Positions 18,461 through 27,952 of a stretch of DNA of 64,000 nt are shown here, in pieces (the first letter of the stretch is position 1; the number at the start of each line of letters is the position of its first letter). Location: assembly GCA_019828565.1 (NCBI GenBank), contig JAHDYR010000005.1, positions 930,001 through 994,000 of the forward strand, written 5' to 3'. The DNA is from Carpediemonas membranifera. Lineage: Eukaryota > Fornicata. A program made the translations under genes and the position numbers. Below the pieces are notes generated by a model, which was not told the DNA's origin, ran no database searches, and saw nothing but the letters and a program-made list of their open reading frames with translations.

Positions 18461-18694
18461 TAATAGAGACGTTCTGTGCAGAATAGGGCACTCCGTGGGC
18501 CCTCGGCCCCAGGACGATGGGAGACCGCCAACATCTGATCACTGGCTGACAAACGACCCCGGACGACATCCTGGTACTTCCATTTGATGACACCATCCAC
18601 ACCTGTGGATACACAACACTGGCAAAAGATCGCAGGCATTTTATCCCCAATCATATCATAGCGTAGTATGCAGCGTAGTATACAGTAGTGCGGT
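18461..18694. other. Gene-poor spacer
   Basis: Only short, unconvincing frames on the minus strand. Contains the upstream region of the 18248-18460 gene and the 3' flank of the 18695-19435 gene. I see no RNA gene. Confidence 0.5.
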
Positions 18695-19435
18695 CTATGT
18701 GTACATCGACACGCGCCCCGCGGCCTTCATGGCGAGGATAGCGTTGACCACCCGGAAGTACATCCCCAGGCCCTCCGCCACGCGGTCCAGACGGAGAGTG
18801 TGGTCGTCGTGGCCCGTAGTCTTGCTGACGTGCTTCAGTACCCGGCCGCTCGGCTTGGCCTCTCCCAACGGCACAACGACCTCGGCCTCCTCCTCGACTT
18901 CCGGGGGCAAAAACACGAGCGGCTCGGGGTCCTTGATCCGTTGGTCCAGGTAGTGCTGCCGCTCCTCCCCGGGCCACCCCGTATTGTCGTCCGGGAAGAG
19001 CTCCTCGTATATGGCGAACCCGGATTGTGTGGGCGAGTGGGAGCGTTCGTGCGCCAGGTGCGTCAGCTTCTGGGTCAGGTCCTGTTGGAACTTGGTCATG
19101 AGTTCCCGGTGGATGTGCTTCTCGCGGCCAAGGTTGTAACTGTTGGCCTGGATAGCCTGAGCACGAGCCTCGCGTTTCCCTCGAAGTCTAGCTTCGCTCG
19201 GGTTGTAGAATAGCTCGGCAGGGAAGTTGATGTTCATTGCTATGTTCCTTGCCTGTGCTTGCTTCGTCATTTGAAGCTTGTGCTGCCTTTTCTCATCACG
19301 AAGAAATGATTTCTCGATCTCGTAGGCATTCTCAGCCATTGCTGGGATGAGAGAGATATGCCGAGGTGTTATATCGCGCTCATCTGTTGGGAACACCTTG
19401 TGGAGAGTCACCTCCTCGAGCTTTTGCTTCCCCAT
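18695..19435 (-). CDS. Hypothetical charged helical protein (246 aa)
   Basis: Start taken as the ATG at 19435 (MGKQKLEEVTLHKVFPTDE). The frame is open upstream only through a TTG, and an ATG at 19339 (MAENAYEIEKSFLRD) in the good context CCAGCAATG is a possible alternative. A Lys/Arg/Glu/Gln-rich helical body is followed by an acidic segment (FLPPEVEEEAEVVV) and an ordered C-terminus. No catalytic motif. It diverges from the similarly charged protein at 19575 and could be co-regulated with it. Composition suggests a cytoskeletal or axonemal protein, which is only a guess. Confidence 0.65.
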   Translation of the reverse strand: MGKQKLEEVTLHKVFPTDERDITPRHISLIPAMAENAYEIEKSFLRDEKRQHKLQMTKQAQARNIAMNINFPAELFYNPSEARLRGKREARAQAIQANSYNLGREKHIHRELMTKFQQDLTQKLTHLAHERSHSPTQSGFAIYEELFPDDNTGWPGEERQHYLDQRIKDPEPLVFLPPEVEEEAEVVVPLGEAKPSGRVLKHVSKTTGHDDHTLRLDRVAEGLGMYFRVVNAILAMKAAGRVSMYT

Positions 19436-19447
19436 CAGCCGCTCAAC

Positions 19448-19457
19448 GTGCAGTTTT
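19448..19457 (+). promoter_or_regulatory. GTGCAGTTTT element between divergent genes
   Basis: Variant of GTGCAGTTTA, 12 bases from the 19435 start on the opposite strand and about 120 bases before the 19575 start. Confidence 0.35.
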
Positions 19458-19574
19458 GCCAAAACGCGGGAGACACCTGACAACCGTCACACAAGCATGT
19501 ATGCACCACCGCAGCCACTCTATAGCCGTTAAACTGGCGATGACTTGGTTGAGTCGAATCTTGAGCATAACACC

Positions 19575-20762
19575 ATGTCCGCGCCAGTGTCACCATGGGC
19601 GAAGAGCCAAGTAACGTGGGCATCAACTAAGCGTAAGAACACTATACCAACAACGCCTGATCCTTTGGGAACGAAGCGAAAGGCTGAAGAAGAAAGGAAA
19701 CGGCGCTTGGATATTGTAGACCTCAAAGAGGCTGAAAGAACCCAGGACCTTCGTGATCGCAGACACGAGACACTTCGGAACCTTCGGCAGAAATCTGCAG
19801 CCCGTCGCCAGCTGGAAGAGCAGATCGGCACGCCCTATCGGACCAACCAGATTGTGGACGGCCAACGAACCATGTTCTCGAAGGGAAGACGCCTCCAGCG
19901 ACTCAGGACACCCCCACACAATGAATTCCCGTCGTTTGAGGTCCCTGCGACAGCGCCCCAGCTCCTCGCGGCAGGCCACACCGCACCCGGGGACGTGACG
20001 GCGGGGTCCTTCGCCAGCCAGGCCAGAACCATGCTGATGACCAGCGGTGGTCTAGCCGGCCCGAGGCCCGGGAACACGACTCCGCCGCGCATGACGACGG
20101 CGCAGGTGGAGGTGAAGGACTGGCGCTACTACAGCGTCACGGGGGTCCCTGCGTGGGATCGGAAGGAGTACCTGCCCCGCATGACACGACGCATGCTCTC
20201 CCAGGCGGAGGGCAAGGGCGAGGCCTTCGCCCAGCGGGCCATACGGACGGCTGACGCCGAGGCTGCGACCATCGCTGACGAACATCGGCGTTGGCAGCGG
20301 GACCGGCGCAACGACATCCGCGCCCACCTGGCGAGGCGTCGGCTTGACCGCATCGAGCTGGCAGCGACTGCGACCCAGCCCGTGAGCGGCCACGACCTCA
20401 AGGCGATCGAGAGCATCATAACATCGTTCAGCCCCGGGCAAGGCGAAGCCCCTCCCCCCGATGCGATGGCCGTGTCACTTCCCGCCATTCGGACGGGCCG
20501 CAAGCCTTGGGACAGCGGGGCCAGGACCGGCGGGTCTGCACGGAAGGTGGTGGCCGCCCTCCACTCGGAGACGGGCAACAAGCTCAAGAAGGAGGACGAG
20601 TTCGCCACCCAGAACGCCTTCCTGACGACTACCATGCTCCCCCGCACGCCGGTATACCCGCCGTCCAGCATCACGACGACTGTCGATGCCATGAGCCTGG
20701 ACGCGGGCGTCACGCTGGATGCTATCAGCAGGTTCGAGTGGGCCCTGGGCGGCAAGGGGTAG
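19575..20762 (+). CDS. Hypothetical basic protein (395 aa)
   Basis: From the ATG at 19575 (MSAPVSPWAKSQVTWASTK). The N-terminal third is Arg/Lys/Glu-rich helix (KRKAEEERKRRLDIVDLKEA). The middle contains low-complexity Gly/Pro segments and a conserved-looking patch (VKDWRYYSVTGVPAWDRKEY). A second charged helix follows, and the end is Ser/Thr/Pro-rich. No enzyme motif. Microtubule-associated or flagellar protein is plausible in a flagellate but unproven. TATAAAG lies 20 bases after the stop. Confidence 0.65.
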   Translation: MSAPVSPWAKSQVTWASTKRKNTIPTTPDPLGTKRKAEEERKRRLDIVDLKEAERTQDLRDRRHETLRNLRQKSAARRQLEEQIGTPYRTNQIVDGQRTMFSKGRRLQRLRTPPHNEFPSFEVPATAPQLLAAGHTAPGDVTAGSFASQARTMLMTSGGLAGPRPGNTTPPRMTTAQVEVKDWRYYSVTGVPAWDRKEYLPRMTRRMLSQAEGKGEAFAQRAIRTADAEAATIADEHRRWQRDRRNDIRAHLARRRLDRIELAATATQPVSGHDLKAIESIITSFSPGQGEAPPPDAMAVSLPAIRTGRKPWDSGARTGGSARKVVAALHSETGNKLKKEDEFATQNAFLTTTMLPRTPVYPPSSITTTVDAMSLDAGVTLDAISRFEWALGGKG

Positions 20763-20781
20763 TGGGCGAGTAGCTGCGTTT

Positions 20782-20788
20782 TATAAAG
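20782..20788 (+). terminator. Poly(A)-type signal TATAAAG
   Basis: 19 bases after the stop of the 19575 gene; faces the ATAAAC of the convergent gene 20 bases away. Confidence 0.5.
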
Positions 20789-20805
20789 TTCTCTGACGCT
20801 GCGGT

Positions 20806-20811
20806 GTTTAT
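20806..20811 (-). terminator. Poly(A)-type signal ATAAAC
   Basis: Minus strand ATAAACACCGCAG, about 15 bases after the stop of RCC1-like protein A. Confidence 0.5.
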
Positions 20812-20826
20812 GGCTGGGGCTAGCGG

Positions 20827-22518
20827 TCAGCCGCGGGGCAGTTCGGAGATCGCCGTCGACCTGCTTCGTCTGCTGCGGGCCTGCTCGGTGAGATTGTACG
20901 GTACGAGCAGGTGGGCGCTGTCCAGCAAGAACGTCCTGCGGATGACGTGGGTCACGGATGTAACGAGCACCCTGCCGCTCTCGACCCCCAGGGCCCCGCG
21001 GACGTTGCCCCCGATGGCGAAGAGGCCGTACTCCGTCTCCAGCCATATGGAGTCCTCGTTAACCCGTACCGACGTCACTAGGTCCTCTGACGTCCACACA
21101 TGCGGCTCCCGTGCCACAGCCATCCTGTCTTCGATCGTGTGGATTACCATCGCCCCGCCCTGGTCGGCCCGGTTGAACACGACGAGCTGGGGATGGACGA
21201 AGAGCTGGTCGGCTGCCCATGGCAGAGTCAGAGGGACCGGGTTGTGGTGCTCGGGGTCGGGGGCGGCAATTAGTCGGCGAAGCGTTGGGGCGAGGCCGGC
21301 GATGTAAATCTGTCCGTCGACGAAGAAGAGAGTGTAGTCTCCGCACGGCGCTAGGCCTTTCACCTCGAACGGGAAGGGTGTGAAGCGGTGGACGTCGCCT
21401 GTGCCACCGAGCCCAAGCTGGCCGTGGGGGTTACTACCGGCCACCAGCAACCGGCCGCGGCGTTGGACGAATGTCCTCTTGTTCTCATCAGTGGTAATCT
21501 TATCTGGGATGAAGCCCTTCGGCAGGTGTACACGGTGGAACCATGGGACCGCCTCGAATACTCGGGCCTCACCCACCCCGAGAGAGCCACCGTAGCTCTC
21601 GCCAGCCGCTACAACGCCGGCCAAGGTCACAAAAAACAGCTGCGTTCCCTCGAAACAGAGCCTGAGGACCAGCTCATGCTTGTGGAACGCGGGGAGGGTC
21701 GCTTCGAACTCGGCGACTCCAGGCGCATGTGGGAAAGTGATGCGGGTCGGGTCGACCTGCTCATGCGCCCCTATCCCTAGAGCAAAGCCCTCGTTCATGC
21801 CCCAGCCCCACAGACCCTGGCGAGTGATGGCCAGCACAGTGCGTCGGTTTGAATGAATGGCGACGATCGAGGGGATGGCGACCCGGGTGAACTTCGGTAG
21901 CTCGTTGGCCCGTGACAGCGTCCCCGTCTCCTGGTTCCAGTTGTCGCCGCGTGAGAAGAGCCTCCCTTCATACAACCAGTATGCAACGCCGTGATACTTA
22001 CTGGTCGCGACCGTGCCCTCCTCAGCTGCTGTCCCGCAGCACAGTAGTGTCCGCCGGCATACAAACCACGGTACTGCGCTCCTGCTCTGGAACTCTGTTT
22101 CAACGACAGGCGTGGCCTCGGCCTGCATGAATACAGCCCAGAGCAGCCCCGCGGGCAGTGTATAGAAGGTGCAGGCCCGGGTGCGGGCGGCCTTATCGTC
22201 GCTCTCGATATCCATGCTGAGCACAGCGCCCTCGGAGAGTATGCGTTGGACCTTGCGGAGCACATCACGGGCTCGGCGGTCGGTCAGCGTGAGGAACTGG
22301 AGCGCCTTGGAGAGATCTTCGACGGTTTGGAGCTCCATTTCATCCAATTCAGGCATGATTCGCTCAAGGGGAACCCTCGGCGGCGGGCAGTGCTTCTCCA
22401 ACTCGAAAGCGAGGCGAAGAAGGGATGGAATGTCGCCAGGAACCTCGTATGTTAGTATATCAGCGTATGTAATAAGGGAATTAAGGGATATTGACATCTG
22501 CGCAATGCCATCGGTCAT
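20827..22518 (-). CDS. RCC1-like repeat protein A
   Basis: 563 residues from the ATG at 22518. About 150 helical N-terminal residues include VPGDIPSLLRLAFELEKHC. A beta-propeller region follows with RCC1-type blades such as GLWGWGMNEGFALGIG, LLVAGSNPHGQLGLGG and LFAIGGNVRGALGVE. RCC1 propellers act as GEFs or protein-binding platforms; the GEF residues cannot be judged here. It is one of three paralogues in the window (others at 42910-44940 and 56226-58268) sharing the N-terminal PGDI(P/T)xxLR motif, so this is a lineage family and not the nuclear Ran GEF itself. Confidence 0.82.
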   Translation of the reverse strand: MTDGIAQMSISLNSLITYADILTYEVPGDIPSLLRLAFELEKHCPPPRVPLERIMPELDEMELQTVEDLSKALQFLTLTDRRARDVLRKVQRILSEGAVLSMDIESDDKAARTRACTFYTLPAGLLWAVFMQAEATPVVETEFQSRSAVPWFVCRRTLLCCGTAAEEGTVATSKYHGVAYWLYEGRLFSRGDNWNQETGTLSRANELPKFTRVAIPSIVAIHSNRRTVLAITRQGLWGWGMNEGFALGIGAHEQVDPTRITFPHAPGVAEFEATLPAFHKHELVLRLCFEGTQLFFVTLAGVVAAGESYGGSLGVGEARVFEAVPWFHRVHLPKGFIPDKITTDENKRTFVQRRGRLLVAGSNPHGQLGLGGTGDVHRFTPFPFEVKGLAPCGDYTLFFVDGQIYIAGLAPTLRRLIAAPDPEHHNPVPLTLPWAADQLFVHPQLVVFNRADQGGAMVIHTIEDRMAVAREPHVWTSEDLVTSVRVNEDSIWLETEYGLFAIGGNVRGALGVESGRVLVTSVTHVIRRTFLLDSAHLLVPYNLTEQARSRRSRSTAISELPRG

Positions 22519-22849
22519 TGCTCAGAAATTCTCGTCGTGCTGGAAGCATACATACCATCATGTACCAATGTATCGCCAAACACGCCTTCATGCAGGGCCA
22601 ATATGAGCTTGCTAGTCCCACATCAGTGCAGCGTCCCCATGGTGAACTGTCGCCCATCGGCATGGTACGATCCTGCACCCTGACCTGGAGAAGGTTGGAT
22701 CTGTCTGCCAATCGCAGCACAACGACGAGCATGGCTACCACCGTGAGATCCAAAATAAACCCCGCAGTTTAGCCGTCAACATCGCATCCTCTGCGAATGA
22801 CACTTGCGATGAGTGGCTTGTGCGCCCTGAACGAATACAAACAACGCAA
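22519..22849. other. Intergenic region with promoter element
   Basis: Divergent upstream region of RCC1-like protein A and the serine palmitoyltransferase gene. It holds ATAAACCCCGCAGTTTAG at 22755-22772. The short frames on either strand look non-coding. Confidence 0.5.
22763..22772 (+). promoter_or_regulatory. CGCAGTTTAG promoter-like element
   Basis: Sense-strand copy 78 bases before the ATG of the serine palmitoyltransferase gene. Confidence 0.45.
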
Positions 22850-24484
22850 ATGTCATTTATACCATCCAAATTGACAGAGCGTCCTGAGATCATGAGCTTT
22901 AGGTACGTGTTCTCAACATACATCTCGTTTCTGATCTTTTTCTTCTTTGGGTACTATCAAAATACAGTCAGCATCATACATAAGGCCATAACCTCACGGA
23001 AACGACCGCCGATCGCGCCCATTACCAGCGGGTTTGAGCGCTTCTACCACGACCGCATATACGCAAGAGTGACGGATTGTTTCAACAATACCATCCGATC
23101 AGCTCCCAGTACGTGGATCAGAGTGGCACACAGGGTGAGCGACCCTCTCAAGCAGCACTGGAGGGTGACCGAGGGCTCCACGGCGTGCCTCAACTTTGGG
23201 TCCTATAATTACTTGGGTTTCGCCGCAAAGGACACAAACGCGGCCAACGAGAGACGGGTGCTGGCGTCTATGAGTCAGCTAGGCATATCTATGGGCCAGC
23301 CTGTCCGCTCTTCGATGCACGACGACCTCGCCAAGGCCGTTGCGACATTCATGCGGAAGCCCGCGGCGATGGTGTGCGCTATGGGGTTCGCCACCAACAG
23401 CACGTCCATCCCCGCCCTCGTCGGGCCCGACGGCCTCATCATCTCAGACTCTTTGAACCACGCCTCGATCGTCGTCGGCGGGCGGGCGTCGGTGGGACAC
23501 AAGAAGGTCTTCAGACACGACGACATGGCGCACCTGGAGAAGACTGTGCGCAACGCCATCCTCAACGGCATGCCCCGCACCCACAACCACTGGAGCAAGA
23601 TCGTCATCATCGTCGAGGGCATCTACTCGATGGAGGGCACCATATGCAACCTCCCCGAGATCGTACGCATCGCGAAGCAGTACGGCTGCTACCTCTACGT
23701 CGACGAGGCTCATTCCATCGGTGCCCTCGGCCGTCACGGCGGCGGCGTCTGCGACTATTTCGACGACAAGGCCAGCCTGCTTCGCCATGCCCGCGCCCTG
23801 CTCGAGATCCACCCCGCCTACAAGGTATGGTCCGAGCCCGAGCTGTGGGCCGACTCGCTCTTCGACCCCGACTTCCACGACCTCGACATCCTCAAGGCCG
23901 ACCACGAGCGGTACGGCATGACGCTCAAGACACTGGATGAGACGATGGGCCCGTTTTCTTTCTTCAACGCGGTCGACATCCTCATGGGGACGTTCACTAA
24001 GTCGTTCTCGGCCGTCGGTGGGTATATCGCGGCTGACCACGCGACAATCGACTACCTTCACCGCAACTCCCACGGCGCCATGGCCAGCGAGCCTTTGTCG
24101 CCCGCCTGCATCCAACAGATCATGGGCGTCCTCACGTCCCTCCTGGAGCATGACGACATCGCCACACGCCAGATCCGGCAGCTCGCCAGGAACACGAGGT
24201 GGTTCCGGACGGAGCTTGTCTCGCGTGGCTTCCATATCATGGGGTCGGACGATTCGCCCGTCGTCCCTGTCCTGCTGTACCATCCCCAGAAGCTGCTCGC
24301 CTTCCACAGGCTCTGCTTCGAGGCGGGGATCGCGGTGGTTGTCGTTGCATACCCCGCATGTTCCCTCGTCGCCGGCCGTGTCCGATTCTGTCTGAGTGGC
24401 GGCCACACTGATGAGGACATGAGATGGGCCATGCGTCGTCTCGACGAGATCGGCGACATACTCAAGATGAAGTACGGAAAGTGA
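22850..24484 (+). CDS. Serine palmitoyltransferase, LCB2/SPTLC2-type subunit
   Basis: 544 residues from the ATG at 22850 (MSFIPSKLTERPE). An N-terminal span (YISFLIFFFFGYY) anchors it to the ER. The alpha-oxoamine synthase core follows: FGSYNYLGFA, the His-stacking SLNHASIV, the PLP Asp/His in VDEAHSIGALG, and the Schiff-base lysine in MGTFTKSFSAVGGYIAA. The GTFTKSF wording identifies the catalytic LCB2 subunit. It condenses serine with palmitoyl-CoA, the first step of sphingolipid synthesis. An insertion of about 70 residues between GVCDYF and DILMGTFTK is not found in animal or yeast enzymes as far as I know. Confidence 0.9.
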   Translation: MSFIPSKLTERPEIMSFRYVFSTYISFLIFFFFGYYQNTVSIIHKAITSRKRPPIAPITSGFERFYHDRIYARVTDCFNNTIRSAPSTWIRVAHRVSDPLKQHWRVTEGSTACLNFGSYNYLGFAAKDTNAANERRVLASMSQLGISMGQPVRSSMHDDLAKAVATFMRKPAAMVCAMGFATNSTSIPALVGPDGLIISDSLNHASIVVGGRASVGHKKVFRHDDMAHLEKTVRNAILNGMPRTHNHWSKIVIIVEGIYSMEGTICNLPEIVRIAKQYGCYLYVDEAHSIGALGRHGGGVCDYFDDKASLLRHARALLEIHPAYKVWSEPELWADSLFDPDFHDLDILKADHERYGMTLKTLDETMGPFSFFNAVDILMGTFTKSFSAVGGYIAADHATIDYLHRNSHGAMASEPLSPACIQQIMGVLTSLLEHDDIATRQIRQLARNTRWFRTELVSRGFHIMGSDDSPVVPVLLYHPQKLLAFHRLCFEAGIAVVVVAYPACSLVAGRVRFCLSGGHTDEDMRWAMRRLDEIGDILKMKYGK

Positions 24485-24516
24485 GCCAGCCACGCAAGCA
24501 CTTGTTAATGTGCAAG

Positions 24517-24522
24517 ATAAAC
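24517..24522 (+). terminator. Poly(A)-type signal ATAAAC
   Basis: 33 bases after the serine palmitoyltransferase stop, followed by TTTAAATAAC. The space between the convergent stops is 87 bases. Confidence 0.45.
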
Positions 24523-24571
24523 GGTTTAAATAACATCTAGGGTAGCGCGCTCTCTATCAACGTCGCCGCCT

Positions 24572-26737
24572 TCAGCGACCACGGCCCTTCAAGATCGACT
24601 CGGCCTTCTCGGCCAGTAACATCGCCTGCCCCAGCCCAGCCCGCACACTACCCTGGTCCGCCAGACCGGCCTCAAGCTCCCGCACTCGTCGCTCGGCCGC
24701 CTCCAGCAGGAAGTCAAGCAGGGCCACGGTGTCGCTCTCTCCGTCGACGAGGGCGTACTCAGCCTTGACGCTGGCGATCTCGTCATCGCGGGCTGCAAGC
24801 TTGGCCTCGAGGTCGTGGATGGTGGTGGCGGATATGACCAAGGCCTCCTCCTTCTCGACCAGCCTGTTATACAGCCCGACCGTTGTGTCAGAGCTCCTCT
24901 GGGCAATCGGGCCGGACGGACTCTCCACAGCCGACTCGGCCCGCTGCTCGGCATCCCGGAGCTTCTCCTGCAGCGCAGCAACCCGAGCCCTGAGCTGAGT
25001 GAGCTCTGTCTCCTGCTGCTGCATGCTGCTGATGAGGTTCCGCGCCTGCTGGACCTTGTCAGCCCCGCCCAGCGTCGCCGCCAACTGGGACCGGAGCTCG
25101 ACGATGGTGCGGTCCTTGGCGAGTGTGGTGGAGCTGAACGCCGACCTCAGAGCATCGACCTCGTGCTGCAGCGTCGCGATCGTCGAGGAGAGGCGCCTGT
25201 TCTCCCCAACCTTCTCGAGGAGCTGGGCCTCGGCCTCGTCCGCGTGCTTGCATAGGGCGTCGCCCCGCCTCCGCTCCTCCATCAGCTTCTGTCCAATGGA
25301 TGCCACAGCCTGCATGGCGTCCGCCCCGCTGTGCTGGGCCGTGACCTGCTTGACCGAGTCCCGTTCAGCCCTGAGAGTCGTCACCGTCTCCCGCAGCGCC
25401 TTGTTCGTGGACCGGAGTTCCATGATCGTCGTTCCGGCGTCTTTTCCAGCGAGCTCCTCAACCTGCCGCTGCAGCTTCTCCCTCGCGTTGGAATGGGCCG
25501 CGAGTTTGTCCCGCCACCGCATCGCCAGACACTGAACTGGGTCCGCCCCGCTGTACGCCGCATCGTTCCCCAGGCGTCGGCTGAGCACACCCCGCCTTGC
25601 CTTGAGGTTCGTGAGGGTCTGGTCGCGGACCTGGTCCTTGACTTGGGCGATCTGGGCCGGGTACCCGTCCAGCATCGCCGCCAGCTGCTCCACCTGGGTC
25701 TGTCCCATCTCCACGTCGCACCGTATGGCTTCCAAAGCTGCGTACGGGTTGTCCATGTGGGAAGGGCGCGCATCGGCCTTCATTTGTTTGATCGTCTCCT
25801 CGAGCTTAAACGACGGCTTGTTATCGGGGAAACTAGTCTGGCCAAGCCGCTCATTGGCCGCCTCCCACGTCTTGGCAAGACTCCGCGCAAGGACATCGGC
25901 CAACCTGCCGACCTCCGCGGCGTGTTGGATCACGGGGCCCTCTACAGAGTCACCCTGCGTGCCAGACGTCACCATCGCGATCACAGGGGCGGTCTGGGTG
26001 TCGGCAGTGCACATATCCGGCTGGGGGACGAGTGCTCGGGGCTGGGGCGCCCCCTCCCTCTCGGCCGGCCTTTCCACTGGGCGGGGCTCGCGGGACTGCA
26101 CTACGTCCGGCTCTGGCTCCATAGGGTATCCGCTGTCCACCTCATCTGGGATCTCCGGCCGTGTACCAAGTCCCTCCTCGGGCTCCTCGAGCTTCGCCCG
26201 CTTGGGTGAGTGCGGCTCATCAATGAGATGCTGGGGCTCCTCGGCCTGGGGCTTCTCTACCGGCATCTGCATGGGTTTGACGCCCTGGGTGACGAGCCTC
26301 TGCGTCGTGTGGGGCCTCGGGGGGGTCTGGGGGGCTGGCTTGTGTTCTGGCAACAACGTGCCCAAGTCCATGCCGAGAGGGTCCCGCTGATGTACCTTGT
26401 CCTCGACCTCGGGGTTCTGGAGCACGCTGATGTACTCAAATCGGAAGGACGTGATGTTATAGCCAAAACGGAGGACATCGTGGTGTCGGAGATACTGAGC
26501 GCGACCAAGGATCCGCTCGTCGTTCACAAAGGAGCCGTTGGTGGTGTTCAAATCGATGAATAGCGCTGTGTCAGGTGCCTCAAAGATGATCTTGGCGTGT
26601 TTCTTGCTGATGGATCGGTTTTCAATGAATATGTCGCTCTCTGGATCACGCCCAATGACGATTTCAGGTGAGTCTATGCTATATATTACATCTGCGCCGC
26701 GTAACCGGCCTAGCGTTTCCCGATTGCCCTCGGGCAT
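24572..26737 (-). CDS. FHA-domain protein with long coiled coil
   Basis: 721 residues from the ATG at 26737 (MPEGNRETLGRLRG). The FHA domain spans residues about 15-105 with all the phosphothreonine-binding landmarks: IVIGRDPESDIFI, then RSISKKHAKI, then NTTNGSFVND. A Pro/Glu-rich linker of about 170 residues leads into a coiled coil that covers most of the remainder. FHA domains read phospho-Thr sites, so this is probably a phospho-dependent scaffold in the nucleus or at basal bodies. The partner is unknown. Confidence 0.85.
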   Translation of the reverse strand: MPEGNRETLGRLRGADVIYSIDSPEIVIGRDPESDIFIENRSISKKHAKIIFEAPDTALFIDLNTTNGSFVNDERILGRAQYLRHHDVLRFGYNITSFRFEYISVLQNPEVEDKVHQRDPLGMDLGTLLPEHKPAPQTPPRPHTTQRLVTQGVKPMQMPVEKPQAEEPQHLIDEPHSPKRAKLEEPEEGLGTRPEIPDEVDSGYPMEPEPDVVQSREPRPVERPAEREGAPQPRALVPQPDMCTADTQTAPVIAMVTSGTQGDSVEGPVIQHAAEVGRLADVLARSLAKTWEAANERLGQTSFPDNKPSFKLEETIKQMKADARPSHMDNPYAALEAIRCDVEMGQTQVEQLAAMLDGYPAQIAQVKDQVRDQTLTNLKARRGVLSRRLGNDAAYSGADPVQCLAMRWRDKLAAHSNAREKLQRQVEELAGKDAGTTIMELRSTNKALRETVTTLRAERDSVKQVTAQHSGADAMQAVASIGQKLMEERRRGDALCKHADEAEAQLLEKVGENRRLSSTIATLQHEVDALRSAFSSTTLAKDRTIVELRSQLAATLGGADKVQQARNLISSMQQQETELTQLRARVAALQEKLRDAEQRAESAVESPSGPIAQRSSDTTVGLYNRLVEKEEALVISATTIHDLEAKLAARDDEIASVKAEYALVDGESDTVALLDFLLEAAERRVRELEAGLADQGSVRAGLGQAMLLAEKAESILKGRGR

Positions 26738-27015
26738 TGCTAGCAAATTCTGTGCAAATCTGGCAATTCCGGACCGGCAGGCCTATGAGGGTGGACAGCG
26801 GGCCACATCGCGCTGTATGTACATGGGTTGTACCGAGAATTGGGCCGGGAATCTCTCGCAGTATAATGATCACTTCCCATGGTATCAAAGGCACTGATGT
26901 GTGGGAGCTGGGTCGAAGAAGGTCAGTGCGCTTAATCGTCGGCTGAGATTCTACTGGCGCATGTTGTGTCATTTATGTTGGGTACATGGTCATGTATGGC
27001 CAGACAGATTGAAGA

Positions 27016-27258
27016 ATGCAGCAAGACGAGGGCCGCTTGGATCAATGGCTCCGGGAAAACGGTGCCAGTGAGCCTACATATAAGGGGAAGAGCATATACG
27101 AGCTTGATCTCGACAACGACCTCACAATGCAGCTGTGGCGCAACCCTGACGCCGATCTGAGCGATTACTTCAACTATGGCTTCAATGAGCAGTCATGGAA
27201 GCTTTATGCGGCACATATGGCCAGAATGCAGCGCGAGGCGGCCGAACAGGACCAATGA
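27016..27258 (+). CDS. FIP1-like pre-mRNA polyadenylation factor
   Basis: 80 residues from the ATG at 27016. The core DADLSDYFNYGFNEQSWKLY is the Fip1 motif, which binds the CPSF30/CPSF160 module and poly(A) polymerase. The protein consists of little more than this motif with an acidic N-terminal stretch (SIYELDLDNDLTMQLW) that matches the poly(A)-polymerase-binding part. It is much shorter than yeast or human Fip1 and lacks their Pro- and Arg-rich tails. Confidence 0.85.
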   Translation: MQQDEGRLDQWLRENGASEPTYKGKSIYELDLDNDLTMQLWRNPDADLSDYFNYGFNEQSWKLYAAHMARMQREAAEQDQ

Positions 27259-27510
27259 GAGCCTCTGGCAGCATCCCCTCATCGACCCAGCCCCAGCCGT
27301 CCCGCAACGACAGTAAACTCTGCTAGCTGTAGTGTCACGATGCATTTGGTTGCTATGATTGATCTGGTCTGGTTGGGACAGCGCCGTTCAATCGTAGAAG
27401 CACGAGGGGGGTGTTTACGGGAGACTGCGACAAAGGCTGCCAACACTGTTGCATTGAACAACATAGGCGATCTATCCTTCCACTGCTGAGCAATTGCACC
27501 AGGATATCGG

Positions 27511-27915
27511 TCAGCGGGCGGCCTGCAGTGTCGGTTTCTGGAGGAGAGCATGTTGCTTCAACTCCTGGATCAGCAGGAACAGGTCTTTGCAGTTCTCCAC
27601 AAACTGAGTGGCATGTGTTTCAAGGCCTAGGATCTCTGCGCTGTTCTCGGAAGGCTCGGAAACGCGAGAATTGGAGATCAACTCGTGTAAGTTCGTGTGA
27701 ATGCCACCGATGCAGTTGTCGACGCGTGAGTGGTACTCATTGATCCACCTGTCAAACATGCCGATGATTTCATCCACTGACTTCACTCCAGGATCGTTCA
27801 TCACACCCGTCGTCTTTCGCATAACCTGCATCGCTGAAAATTGGTTAGCGGGCCGACCCTGCACGCTCACCTCCACCCTCTCACGGTGCCCTGACTCTAT
27901 GCTGTCTAAGTGCAT
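27511..27915 (-). CDS. Possible Mediator subunit 22-like protein
   Basis: 134 residues from the ATG at 27915 (MHLDSIESGHRERVEV); an upstream in-frame ATG at 27954 would overlap the ENY2 start. The body is two long helices: SVDEIIGMFDRWINEYHSRV and, after an NSRVSEPSENSAEI link, VENCKDLFLLIQELKQHALL. Length, two-helix layout and the (S/D)L-x-LIxxLKQxxLL ending resemble MED22/Surf5, a Mediator head subunit. Sequence match is weak; MED11 or MED30 are alternatives. Confidence 0.5.
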   Translation of the reverse strand: MHLDSIESGHRERVEVSVQGRPANQFSAMQVMRKTTGVMNDPGVKSVDEIIGMFDRWINEYHSRVDNCIGGIHTNLHELISNSRVSEPSENSAEILGLETHATQFVENCKDLFLLIQELKQHALLQKPTLQAAR

Positions 27916-27952
27916 TTTATGATGAGTAATTCGAGGACGAGGGCAAGCATCC

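Noticed and set aside
23444-24493. 349-codon minus-strand frame opposite serine palmitoyltransferase
   Set aside because: Shadow of a strongly conserved enzyme; no independent features.
27841-27880. Intron in the MED22-like gene (GTGAGC ... TTTTCAG)
   Set aside because: Removal would break the reading frame; the 3' end lacks the CTNACACAG-type sequence found in the others.
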